DNA of 56,497 bases from Flemingiibacterium sp045586505. GTDB lineage: Bacteria; Bacillota; Clostridia; Oscillospirales; CAG-272. The notes under the pieces were generated by a model. It did no database searches. It saw only the letters and a list, made by a program, of their open reading frames with translations, and was not told the origin of the DNA. The position numbers were made by a program, and so were the translations under genes. The stretch spans positions 1 through 56,497 of the forward strand of contig JAZNAL010000021.1 of the NCBI GenBank assembly GCA_045586505.1, written 5' to 3'. This document shows, in pieces, positions 24,099 through 34,252 of the stretch; position 1 is the first letter of the stretch; each line of letters begins with the position of its first letter.

Positions 24099-25538
24099 AT
24101 GGCAAACGATAAAAAGCTTGTGGAAGCGATAACCTCAATGGATGTCGACTTCGCACAGTGGTACACCGATATTTGTAAAAAAGCCGATCTTATCGACTAT
24201 TCCAGCGTAAAGGGCTGTATGATCATCCGCCCCTACGGCTACGCTATATGGGAAAACATTCAGAAGATACTCGATACCCGCTTCAAGGAGCTGGGACATG
24301 AGAACATCTATATGCCCATGTTCATTCCGGAATCCCTTCTCCAGAAGGAAAAGGATCACGTTGCAGGCTTTGCTCCTGAGGTTGCGTGGGTAACCCACGG
24401 TGGAAGCGAGCGCCTTACCGAGCGTATGTGCGTGCGCCCTACCTCCGAGACTCTGTTCTGTGAGCACTACGCAAACATCATTCATTCCTACCGCGATCTG
24501 CCCAAGCTCTACAATCAGTGGTGCTCGGTAGTAAGATGGGAAAAGACTACCCGTCCTTTCCTCCGCTCCCGTGAGTTCCTCTGGCAGGAGGGTCACACCA
24601 TGCACGCCACCGCTGAGGATGCTGTAAAGGAAACCGTCCAGATGCTTAACGTCTACGCAGACTTCCACGAGCAGGATCTTGCGATTCCGGTTATCAAGGG
24701 CGCAAAGACTCCCTCCGATAAGTTTGCGGGCGCCGAGGATACCTATGCTATCGAAGCACTCATGCACGACGGCAAGGCTCTTCAGGCAGGTACCTCCCAC
24801 TACTTTGGTGACGGCTTTGCAAAGGCATTCGATATCACATATACGGATAAGGAAAACAAGATAGTACATCCCTTCCAGACCTCCTGGGGCGTTACCACCC
24901 GTATGATCGGCGGTATCATCATGACCCACGGCGACGACAACGGTTTGGTTCTGCCGCCCGCAGTTGCACCCATTCAGGTGGTTATCATCCCCGTTGCGGC
25001 TCACAAGCCCGGCGTTATCGAAGCGGCACAGGGTCTTGCCAACAGACTTAAGGGTGATTTCCGCGTGAAGCTGGACGACTCCGACAACTCTCCCGGATGG
25101 AAGTACGCAGAGTACGAGATGAAGGGCGTTCCGGTACGCATCGAGATCGGTCCCCGCGACATCGAATCGAATCAGTGCGTCATCGTTACCCGCCACGACC
25201 GCGAAAAGACCTTTGTCAGCCTCGATAATCTCGAAGCGGCAGTGGCAGAGAAGCTGCAGGCAGTCCGCGACGGTCTGTATGCGAAGGCGCTCGCTAACCG
25301 TGAAAAGCGCACCTACAACTGCGAGACCATGGATGAGATCATCGCAAAGTTGGCTGAAAACGGTGACGGCTTCGTTCGCGCTATGTGGTGCGGCGATCCC
25401 GAATGCGAGGACAAGGTCAAGGAGGTTACCGGTGTGGGCTCACGCTGCATCCCGATGGATCAGGAGCCTATCGGCGACAAGTGCGTATGCTGCGGCAAGC
25501 CTGCAAAGCAGCTCGTATATTGGGGAAAAGCGTATTGA
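24099..25538 (+). CDS. proS: Proline--tRNA ligase, archaeal/eukaryotic-type (short form)
   Basis: This class II synthetase charges tRNA-Pro. The 479-residue product lacks the editing insertion of the long bacterial form and shows class II motif 2 (RWEKTTRPFLRSREFLWQEGHT) and motif 3 (GGIIMTHGDDNGLVLPPAVAP), plus the C-terminal zinc-type domain with cysteines (MWCGDPECEDKV, CVCCGKPA). That is the ProS type 3 layout, common in Clostridia. A GAAAGGA site precedes the ATG. Confidence 0.95.
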   Translation: MANDKKLVEAITSMDVDFAQWYTDICKKADLIDYSSVKGCMIIRPYGYAIWENIQKILDTRFKELGHENIYMPMFIPESLLQKEKDHVAGFAPEVAWVTHGGSERLTERMCVRPTSETLFCEHYANIIHSYRDLPKLYNQWCSVVRWEKTTRPFLRSREFLWQEGHTMHATAEDAVKETVQMLNVYADFHEQDLAIPVIKGAKTPSDKFAGAEDTYAIEALMHDGKALQAGTSHYFGDGFAKAFDITYTDKENKIVHPFQTSWGVTTRMIGGIIMTHGDDNGLVLPPAVAPIQVVIIPVAAHKPGVIEAAQGLANRLKGDFRVKLDDSDNSPGWKYAEYEMKGVPVRIEIGPRDIESNQCVIVTRHDREKTFVSLDNLEAAVAEKLQAVRDGLYAKALANREKRTYNCETMDEIIAKLAENGDGFVRAMWCGDPECEDKVKEVTGVGSRCIPMDQEPIGDKCVCCGKPAKQLVYWGKAY

Positions 25539-25590
25539 TGCCTGAAGTGCAGGAAACACTTCACTCCGCTTCCAACCCATATATTGTGCG

Positions 25591-25619
25591 TTGAAAATCT
25601 CCCTCATTTATGATAAAAT
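25591..25619 (+). promoter_or_regulatory. Promoter of the SleB-like gene, just upstream of the proS terminator
   Basis: TTGAAA (25591-25596) and TAAAAT (25614-25619) are 17 bases apart. The predicted start point (about 25626) falls within the left arm of the proS terminator, so transcripts from here lack part of that hairpin. Confidence 0.65.
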
Positions 25620-25621
25620 AT

Positions 25622-25655
25622 ACGCAGACGGCACACACTGCCGTCTGCGTTTTTT
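25622..25655 (+). terminator. Rho-independent terminator of proS
   Basis: A perfect 12-bp stem (25622-25633 with 25639-25650) has a five-base loop and is followed by six T. Confidence 0.92.
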
Positions 25656-25674
25656 AATGTAAAGGAGGAATTTC

Positions 25675-26490
25675 ATGAAGAAGCTAAAAACACTGCTGTC
25701 ATCCCTTATCTGCGCAGCTATGCTCACCAGCACCGCCGCGGCATATGAACAGATAGACATCCGTCTCGACGGCTCGGACACCGGGCTTGGCGCACTGCTC
25801 ATCGGAACGACTACATATGTACCGTTTGACGCGGCAAATGAAGCGCTGTCGGGCGGAACTGCCGAAATATCCGGCACTGCCGAGGAAATGCGGGCAGTAA
25901 CACCGTTTGCCACCATCAATGCCCGCGAGGGAGACTGCTACATCTCGGCGGAGGGGCGTTACCTCGGTGCAAGCCGCAGTATCGTCGTCAGCGGCATGCT
26001 GTATGTACCGATTCGCTCCCTTGCCAAGGTATACAGCACCGACGTTAAGTGGGATGATTCCACACGCTCGGTGGATCTGTACTCCGAGGGCGGCGACACA
26101 TTTGCCCACGGTGACGACTACTACAACTCGGACGAGATCTACTGGCTCTCCCGCATAATCAACGCGGAAGCGTTAGGTGAGCCCCTTGAGGGCAAGATAC
26201 TCGTAGGCAACGTGATACTTAACCGCGTGCAAAGCAGTGACTTCCCAAATACCATCTACGGCGTGATATTTGACCGTGAGCACGGCGTTCAGTTCACGCC
26301 TACGGCAAACGGTTCTGTGTACAACACTCCAACCGAGGAGAGCATCCTCGCCGCCAAGCTGTGCCTTGATTCATATTATATCTCCCGCTCGGCACTGTAT
26401 TTTCTGAATCCGTCCATCGCCACCAACTTCTGGGTTCCGAATAACCGCCCTTACCTCACCACCGTTGGAAGCCACGATTTTTACTCGTAG
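25675..26490 (+). CDS. Secreted cell-wall hydrolase, SleB type, with copper-amine-oxidase-like domain
   Basis: The 271-residue product has a signal peptide (KKLKTLLSSLICAAMLTSTAAA), a copper amine oxidase N-terminal-like domain at about 25-140 (TTTYVPFDAANEAL, GMLYVPIRSLAKVYSTDVKWD), and a SleB/hydrolase_2 domain from about 150 (IYWLSRIINAEALGEPLEGKILVGNVILNR). In that domain the conserved Glu follows INA. SleB-type enzymes are lytic transglycosylases acting on spore cortex or vegetative wall; the wall-binding module suggests surface retention. AAGGAGG precedes the ATG. Confidence 0.88.
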   Translation: MKKLKTLLSSLICAAMLTSTAAAYEQIDIRLDGSDTGLGALLIGTTTYVPFDAANEALSGGTAEISGTAEEMRAVTPFATINAREGDCYISAEGRYLGASRSIVVSGMLYVPIRSLAKVYSTDVKWDDSTRSVDLYSEGGDTFAHGDDYYNSDEIYWLSRIINAEALGEPLEGKILVGNVILNRVQSSDFPNTIYGVIFDREHGVQFTPTANGSVYNTPTEESILAAKLCLDSYYISRSALYFLNPSIATNFWVPNNRPYLTTVGSHDFYS

Positions 26491-26559
26491 TACTTTTATG
26501 TAAGCTCCGAACACAATCTCTAAGGCTCCCTGAGAGATACAAAATTCATCTGAAAAATT

Positions 26560-26584
26560 CCGCAGGCATTGCCTGCGGTTTTTT
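26560..26584 (+). terminator. Rho-independent terminator of the SleB-like gene
   Basis: CCGCAGGC pairs with GCCTGCGG around a three-base loop and six T follow. Confidence 0.9.
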
Positions 26585-26684
26585 CACCTACAAAGATCCT
26601 GTCTGTCCTTTGATTATGCACCATCAGAGGGCACAAATCAAGCACAATCCGAAAAATATTGTATTTCTTCGATTCTCACTCCGT

Positions 26685-26751
26685 AAAAATGTGGGTTCCA
26701 GACACAATTCGACAATGTCGAATCCCGCCGACGATTCCCGTGCACATTTTT
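26685..26751. repeat. Nested inverted repeat
   Basis: AAAAATGTG (26685-26693) pairs with CACATTTTT (26743-26751), and inside lies ATTCGAC/GTCGAAT (26707-26713 with 26717-26723, three-base loop). A second terminator or a small structured RNA would both fit; the outer stem ends in a T-run on either strand. Confidence 0.45.
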
Positions 26752-26779
26752 AGCAGTTTTTATTGCTTTTTACTTAATT

Positions 26780-26808
26780 TTGTAGTATCATATAATTGTT
26801 GGTATAAT
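26780..26808 (+). promoter_or_regulatory. Promoter of the DUF6514-like gene
   Basis: TTGTAG (26780-26785) and TATAAT (26803-26808) are 17 bases apart with TTGG directly before the -10. Confidence 0.72.
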
Positions 26809-26836
26809 TATAATTTTCTGGAAAGCGAGGACAGTC

Positions 26837-27067
26837 ATGAAATACTCTTATCGGATCAGCACGGACACTATTATTGACGAGGTCGGAGTTCCCCACATGG
26901 TCTACGGAATTGCGATTTATCAAGGCGACAGCTCCACTCCCGAACGCGTCATCGGTGACATTTTCTGCGAACGCGACGCAGCGGAATGGTTTGTTACACT
27001 CTGCAATAACCTCGAGCTTTGCCCCGAACAGCTCGACGATGCCGTCTCGGATGTGATCGTCGCGTAA
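26837..27067 (+). CDS. Small soluble protein, DUF6514-like
   Basis: The 76-residue acidic product begins MKYSYRISTDTIIDEVGVPH and continues VYGIAIYQGD, then DIFCERDAAEWFVTLCNNLELCPEQLDDAVSDVI. I recall small clostridial proteins with this MKYxYRxxxxTIxDE start and FVxLCNxLxLxxxQLxD end as DUF6514; function unknown. The assignment is from memory. GCGAGG precedes the ATG and a promoter lies just upstream. The last base of its stop codon is the first base of the inverted-repeat element that follows. Confidence 0.7.
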   Translation: MKYSYRISTDTIIDEVGVPHMVYGIAIYQGDSSTPERVIGDIFCERDAAEWFVTLCNNLELCPEQLDDAVSDVIVA

Positions 27068-27200
27068 AATTATCGTTTAGCCGAGCCAAGGAGGGAGGAG
27101 CGCAGAGGGGGGAACCTTCGGATCGGCGTCTGAGAGCAGATGGTTCCCCTCTCTGCCCGCAGCGATGCAGAGCATCGCGAGGACCTCTAAACGATAATTT
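27067..27200. ncRNA. Three-stem inverted-repeat element, candidate structured RNA or small mobile element
   Basis: A 14-bp perfect outer stem (27067-27080 with 27187-27200, AAATTATCGTTTAG and its complement) closes a junction holding a 15-bp stem with one G-U pair (27102-27116 with 27142-27156) and a 7-bp hairpin (27162-27168 with 27172-27178, loop AGA). The left half is purine-rich (GGAGGGAGGAG). No coding frame is convincing. It begins at the stop of the DUF6514-like gene and ends 11 bases before a terminator, so it would be part of that transcript. No known RNA class is recognised. Confidence 0.55.
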
Positions 27201-27211
27201 AACACATCAAA

Positions 27212-27251
27212 AAAACAGGTGTTGATTCACTTCTGAATCAACACCTGTTTT
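27212..27251. terminator. Bidirectional terminator before uvrA
   Basis: A perfect 18-bp stem (27212-27229 with 27234-27251) has a CTTC loop and A/T tracts at both ends. It serves the plus-strand small gene and the minus-strand uvrBA operon. Confidence 0.93.
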
Positions 27252-27253
27252 GC

Positions 27254-30088
<2,835 letters not shown>

Positions 30089-30103
30089 TTGTGTTTCTCC
30101 TAC

Positions 30104-32092
30104 TTAGGTTATTCCCTGCAAATTTTTGATCTTGTCGCGCAGATATGCGGCACGCTCAAACTCAAGCTTCTTTGCCGCATCCTTCATCTCCGCGGTCAGC
30201 TCGTCAATAAGCGTCTGCTTATCGCCCGCTGACAGATTCTTTTTATCGCGAAGTGCATCGCGCAGCTTCTTTTCAGGTGCCCCCTCCGCTTCCTTCTTGC
30301 CGATCTCGATAAGATCACGCACACTCTTTTTGATGGTCTGCGGTGTGATACCATGGGCTTCGTTGTACGCCTTCTGTATCTCACGTCGGCGGTTGGTCTC
30401 ATCAATCGCCGCACGCATGGACGGTGTGATTCCGTCGGCGTACATGATGACCTTTCCGTCTGAGTTTCGCGCCGCGCGGCCGATAGTCTGAATGAGCGAG
30501 GTCTCCGAGCGCAGGAAGCCCTCCTTATCCGCATCAAGTATCGCCACAAGGGAGACCTCGGGTATGTCAAGTCCCTCACGGAGCAGATTTATGCCCACAA
30601 GCACATCAAACACACCGAGACGCAGATCGCGTATGATCTCGCTGCGCTCCATGGTCTCAACCTTGTGATGGATGTATTTGACCTTGATGAGATTCATTTC
30701 AAGGTATTCGGTAAGATCCTCCGCCATCTTCTTGGTAAGGGTGGTAACAAGCACGCGCTCACCGCGCTCAGTCCTTGCATGTATCTCGCCAATGAGGTCA
30801 TCGATCTGACCCTCAACAGGCCGCACATCCACCTCCGGATCAAGCAGACCGGTAGGACGTATGATCTGCTCCACTGTCTGTTCGGAATGCTGTTTTTCAT
30901 ATTCCGCAGGTGTGGCACTGACAAATATCGCCTGATTTATCTTGGATTCAAACTCATTAAAGAACAGCGGGCGGTTGTCAAACGCCGAGGGCAGACGAAA
31001 TCCGAACTCCACAAGGTTGGTCTTGCGCGCGCGGTCACCGCCGCTCATGCCCTTGACCTGCGGCAGTGTGACATGGGACTCATCCACAAACAAAAGGAAA
31101 TCCTTAGGGAAATAGTCAAGCAGTGTGTACGGTGTCGAACCGGGGGCACGTCCTGCCATGACGCGTGAGTAGTTTTCCACGCCGGAGCAGAATCCGATCT
31201 CACGGAGCATTTCAAGGTCGTAGCGTGTGCGCTCCTCGATACGCTGAGCTTCAAGGAGCTTATTCTGCGATTGGAAGAAATCCACGCGCTCCACAAGCTC
31301 CTCCTCGATTTCCCGAAGCGCCTGTTCACGGCGGTCATCGGACACCGCATAGTGGGTAGCGGGATATATCGACACATAGGAGAGTGTGCGTATCAGCTCG
31401 CCCGTCACGGTGTTAATCTCGGAAATGCGCTCGATCTCGTCGCCGAAAAACTCCACACGTATAGCCTTGTCGCCGCTGGACGCAGGAAGCACCTCCACCA
31501 CATCCCCGCGCACACGGAACTTGTCACGGACAAAATTCATATCGTTGCGGTCATAAGACATGGAAATGAGTCGTTTTGTAAGCTCATCCCGCTCCATGAC
31601 CATACCGGGGCGCAGCGCGATCAGCATATTCTGATACTCATTGGGGTCACCGAGGGAGTAAATACAGGACACACTGGACACGATTATAACATCCCTACGC
31701 TCAAACAGCGCACTTGTGGCGCTGTGGCGGAGCATATCTATCTCGTCGTTGATAGAACTGTCCTTTTCGATATATATATCCTTGCCGGGAATATACGCCT
31801 CCGGCTGATAGTAATCGTAATATGATACGAAAAACTCCACCGCGTTTTCGGGGAAAAATTCGCGGAACTCCGAGCAGAGCTGTGCCGCGAGGGTCTTATT
31901 ATGCGCAAGCACCAGCGTGGGGCGGTTGACCTGTGCTATTATGTTCGCCATAGTGAAGGTTTTACCCGAGCCGGTAACGCCAAGCAACGTCTGATGCTTC
32001 ATTCCCGCCTCAACGCCGGCAGACAGCTTTTCAATAGCGGCAGGCTGATCGCCCGTCGGCTTATATGGAGAATGCAGTTTGAATCTATCCAT
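30104..32092 (-). CDS. uvrB: Excinuclease ABC subunit B
   Basis: UvrB is the helicase-like damage-verifying subunit. The start was set at ATG 32092 (MDRFKLHSPYKPTGDQPAAI), preceded by GGAGGGG at six bases, giving 662 residues. It has Walker A (GVTGSGKTFT), the damage-probing beta-hairpin region (YYDYYQPEAYIP), DESHVTLPQ, QTIGRAARN and a C-terminal UVR domain (MKDAAKKLEFERAAYLRD) for UvrC contact. A promoter lies at 32143-32171. Confidence 0.98.
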   Translation of the reverse strand: MDRFKLHSPYKPTGDQPAAIEKLSAGVEAGMKHQTLLGVTGSGKTFTMANIIAQVNRPTLVLAHNKTLAAQLCSEFREFFPENAVEFFVSYYDYYQPEAYIPGKDIYIEKDSSINDEIDMLRHSATSALFERRDVIIVSSVSCIYSLGDPNEYQNMLIALRPGMVMERDELTKRLISMSYDRNDMNFVRDKFRVRGDVVEVLPASSGDKAIRVEFFGDEIERISEINTVTGELIRTLSYVSIYPATHYAVSDDRREQALREIEEELVERVDFFQSQNKLLEAQRIEERTRYDLEMLREIGFCSGVENYSRVMAGRAPGSTPYTLLDYFPKDFLLFVDESHVTLPQVKGMSGGDRARKTNLVEFGFRLPSAFDNRPLFFNEFESKINQAIFVSATPAEYEKQHSEQTVEQIIRPTGLLDPEVDVRPVEGQIDDLIGEIHARTERGERVLVTTLTKKMAEDLTEYLEMNLIKVKYIHHKVETMERSEIIRDLRLGVFDVLVGINLLREGLDIPEVSLVAILDADKEGFLRSETSLIQTIGRAARNSDGKVIMYADGITPSMRAAIDETNRRREIQKAYNEAHGITPQTIKKSVRDLIEIGKKEAEGAPEKKLRDALRDKKNLSAGDKQTLIDELTAEMKDAAKKLEFERAAYLRDKIKNLQGIT

Positions 32093-32142
32093 GCACAGCC
32101 CCTCCGGAAAATTTGTTCGCTTGATTCTTCTCACTGTTATAC

Positions 32143-32171
32143 AGTATACCACAAAACTTTAAAAATGTAAA
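32143..32171 (-). promoter_or_regulatory. Promoter of uvrBA
   Basis: On the minus strand TTTACA (32166-32171) and TATACT (32143-32148) are 17 bases apart, with TTGTGG before the -10. A GAAC-N4-TTTC sequence at about 32107-32118, in the leader, is one base from a Firmicute LexA half-site pair; SOS control is possible but unproven. Confidence 0.72.
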
Positions 32172-32173
32172 TA

Positions 32174-32214
32174 GGGGTTGTTTTAAATACAGAAAAAGCA
32201 TTTGAAGCAACCCC
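32174..32214 (-). terminator. Long imperfect hairpin between the rhomboid-like gene and uvrB
   Basis: GGGGTTG pairs with CAACCCC, and the stem continues past two one-base mismatches with TT/AA and AAAT/ATTT. It abuts the uvrB -35. On the minus strand a T-rich tract follows. A second palindrome (GAGAACA/TGTTCTC, 32219-32240) precedes it. Together they probably end the rhomboid-like transcript. Confidence 0.6.
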
Positions 32215-32249
32215 ACTGGAGAACACAAATATTTGTTCTCACTATCATA

Positions 32250-32909
32250 TTATTTTTTAAAATTTTGATTCCATTTCCATCTGCGGTACAGTGTGATGCA
32301 GTAATCCTTCAGGTGCGGAGCAAAGAATATTATAAGATTGATGAGAGCAAATATAAGTCCCAGCTTCGCCGACCACGAGCCTGTAAAAAACATCCACAAA
32401 AGCAGTACCCCGTCCGCCAGTGCAAGCCACTTTGCTTCCACCGGAATCAGGAAGAAAATGCGGAACTCGCTTCGCGGAAACAGGATGGCGTAGGCGAGGA
32501 ACAGCGTAAGATTGAGGTAGGTGTTGTCAGCGTAGCCCGTGATAAAGCCGGAAATTATGGCACCGACAGCACCCAGCAGATAAAACGCCGTGAATCCGAA
32601 TGATCCCCACTGCGCTTCAAGCGACGAGCCAATTGAATAGTAAAAATAGAGCATCAAAATCGCAAACGCGAGGCTCGCCCGTGGCGGCAGGAACAGGAAG
32701 GTGAAAATGCGCCATACTTCTCCCTCAAAAATCGCCGCGCGGTCAAACATCAGCGTGTAATGCAGTGAAACACCGATCCTACGGATCAGCAGAAGATCCA
32801 TAAGCCAGACGATCGCCATAGCACCCACAAGCACCAGCATAAGATTTTTGACGGCGAATTTCCCGTATTTGCGCTCCAACTTATTAAGTAAACCCTGACG
32901 GTAGTACAT
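32250..32909 (-). CDS. Rhomboid/derlin-like membrane protein without protease motifs
   Basis: The 219-residue product has about six membrane helices and a rhomboid-like layout: the L1-loop-type EGEVWRIFTFLFLPP motif, then LYFYYSIGSSLEAQWGSFGFTAFYLLGAVGAIISGF. The catalytic GxSG serine and the later His are not present (ADNTYLNLTLFLAYAILFP occupies the region), so it should be a pseudoprotease, more like derlins. Function is unknown. AAGGG precedes the ATG and a promoter lies upstream. Confidence 0.75.
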   Translation of the reverse strand: MYYRQGLLNKLERKYGKFAVKNLMLVLVGAMAIVWLMDLLLIRRIGVSLHYTLMFDRAAIFEGEVWRIFTFLFLPPRASLAFAILMLYFYYSIGSSLEAQWGSFGFTAFYLLGAVGAIISGFITGYADNTYLNLTLFLAYAILFPRSEFRIFFLIPVEAKWLALADGVLLLWMFFTGSWSAKLGLIFALINLIIFFAPHLKDYCITLYRRWKWNQNFKK

Positions 32910-32942
32910 AAACTCACCCTTCCAGCATAATATAACACTATT

Positions 32943-32971
32943 ATTTTACCACACAAGGGGTTATAAATCAA
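32943..32971 (-). promoter_or_regulatory. Promoter of the rhomboid-like gene
   Basis: On the minus strand TTGATT (32966-32971) and TAAAAT (32943-32948) are 17 bases apart, with TGTGG before the -10. Confidence 0.68.
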
Positions 32972-33018
32972 TTTTATACATGATTATTTACAAAAAGGTG
33001 ACATTTCGAAAAGCTATT

Positions 33019-34116
33019 CTATATAGTTGCCAGCAGATTAAGATCCCACGCGGGGACATACTCATACCTTCGCAGATATAGCTTTAAGTATCCAAGCTCA
33101 TGAACCAGCATCGGAAGCTTGTACATATCCTCGCTTCGGTGGTACATGGATACAAGCAACTCAGGGTGCTCGCGTCCGATCGTCTCACGGGAGCCGAGAA
33201 GTGCTTCGTATTCCGCGCCCTCCACATCATATTTGATGTAATCACATCTGCCGCTGTACACACTGTCAAGCCGTACCCCGGCAACGGTTTTGATCTTTGC
33301 CCCCGTCTTAACGCCCACGTCACCCATCAGCGTCGAATTGCGATTGCCGCCTGAGGTGAAGGAAAGCATCCGCTCCTCATCCCAAGCCGCGCAGTTACAA
33401 GCGGTTATCTTATACGGTGACGTCTCTGCAAAGGTACACAGCTTCTTATAATTACGGTAATCCGGCTCAAGGGCACAGACCCGTGAAAGGCTCTGAGCAT
33501 ATCCTGCAAGCTCTCGTATGCTGTCGCCATTGTACGCACCGAGATCAGCGGTCTCGCCAAAAGTCTTCGCATGCAGAATACCGTTCATAACCTCATCGGA
33601 CGTTACCGTATGACGGCGCAGATATTCGAGCTTTCCTGTCAGCTTATAAAGTATCACATCGCAGAAGGTCTGCCTTGACAGCTCGTCCGAAAAAAGCTCA
33701 CACGCCGCCGAAAGCTCGGTACGGTGCGCCTCAAAAAACGCAAGGTCAAACACCGCGCTGTCCGAGACAACGGGCACATCGGGGACGTATAATTCCCTCT
33801 CGGCATCCAGCCTGTATATATTGGCGAGCACGTCGGGAAGCTGTGAGCCGAAGGATACTACAACTACAAAGTCCCGGTACTTTTCACAGATCTCCGCATA
33901 GCTCATCACTACCTTGCCGTGGAAAAGCTGATGGCGCACGAAGCCGTCGGAGGCAAAAAAGTCCGCGACCTCGATGCCGCGATCCGAAAAAACGGCGAGG
34001 ATCTTATCCGCGCCGTTTCCCATTCCGTACATCACTATAGGCTTTTTACATTCTGAAAGTGTCTGCCACATATCGCGGCGCACTTCGATCTCATTTACCG
34101 TGTGACATATTTTCAT
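33019..34116 (-). CDS. FkbM family methyltransferase with N-terminal Rossmann-like domain
   Basis: The 365-residue product has an N-terminal region with a GxGxxG-like motif (IVMYGMGNGADKILAVF, about residues 27-43) and VVVVSFGSQLPDVL. The C-terminal FkbM SAM-methyltransferase domain shows TADLGAYNGDSIREL, VCALEPDYRNYKKL, AGVRLDSV, DYIKYDVEGAEYEALLG and HPELLVSMYH. FkbM proteins O-methylate sugars or small molecules; the N-terminal half resembles domains found in polysaccharide-modifying enzymes. The target is unknown. An interspersed repeat starts 15 bases upstream of its start codon. Confidence 0.85.
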   Translation of the reverse strand: MKICHTVNEIEVRRDMWQTLSECKKPIVMYGMGNGADKILAVFSDRGIEVADFFASDGFVRHQLFHGKVVMSYAEICEKYRDFVVVVSFGSQLPDVLANIYRLDAERELYVPDVPVVSDSAVFDLAFFEAHRTELSAACELFSDELSRQTFCDVILYKLTGKLEYLRRHTVTSDEVMNGILHAKTFGETADLGAYNGDSIRELAGYAQSLSRVCALEPDYRNYKKLCTFAETSPYKITACNCAAWDEERMLSFTSGGNRNSTLMGDVGVKTGAKIKTVAGVRLDSVYSGRCDYIKYDVEGAEYEALLGSRETIGREHPELLVSMYHRSEDMYKLPMLVHELGYLKLYLRRYEYVPAWDLNLLATI

Positions 34117-34130
34117 TTATAAAATCCTGA

Positions 34131-34252
34131 CTTTTGCGTAGCAAAAGTTTCCTTATTCGGGGAATTGGGGCTGGTTTTGCGCAGCAAAATCTTTGCACAG
34201 AGTGCAAAGAAAGCCACAAAACCCAGCTCTGAAAATTTATTTTCAGAGCTTT
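34131..34252. repeat. Interspersed palindromic repeat, copy A
   Basis: Hairpins in order: CTTTTGC/GCAAAAG (34131-34147), a conserved core (TTCCTTATTCGG, GAATTG, GGTTTTGCG), CTTTGCAC/GTGCAAAG (34191-34209, specific to this copy), and AGCTCTGAAAAT with its complement (34225-34250). Copy B at 39691-39782 matches in the same order. The last hairpin overlaps the amidohydrolase stop codon and may also serve as its terminator. Confidence 0.75.

Larger units (their letters stand above)
26491..26836. other. Gene-free stretch with a terminator, a nested hairpin and a promoter
   Basis: No convincing coding frame is seen. It holds the SleB-gene terminator (26560-26584), a nested palindromic element (26685-26751) and the promoter of the next gene (26780-26808). 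Confidence 0.75.

Noticed and set aside
24135..25196. 353-codon open frame on the minus strand
   Set aside because: Antisense to proS with no family features.
32219..32240. GAAC-N10-GTTC palindrome resembling a LexA site near uvrB
   Set aside because: The spacer is ten bases rather than four, and it lies upstream of the uvrB -35; it is better read as a hairpin.
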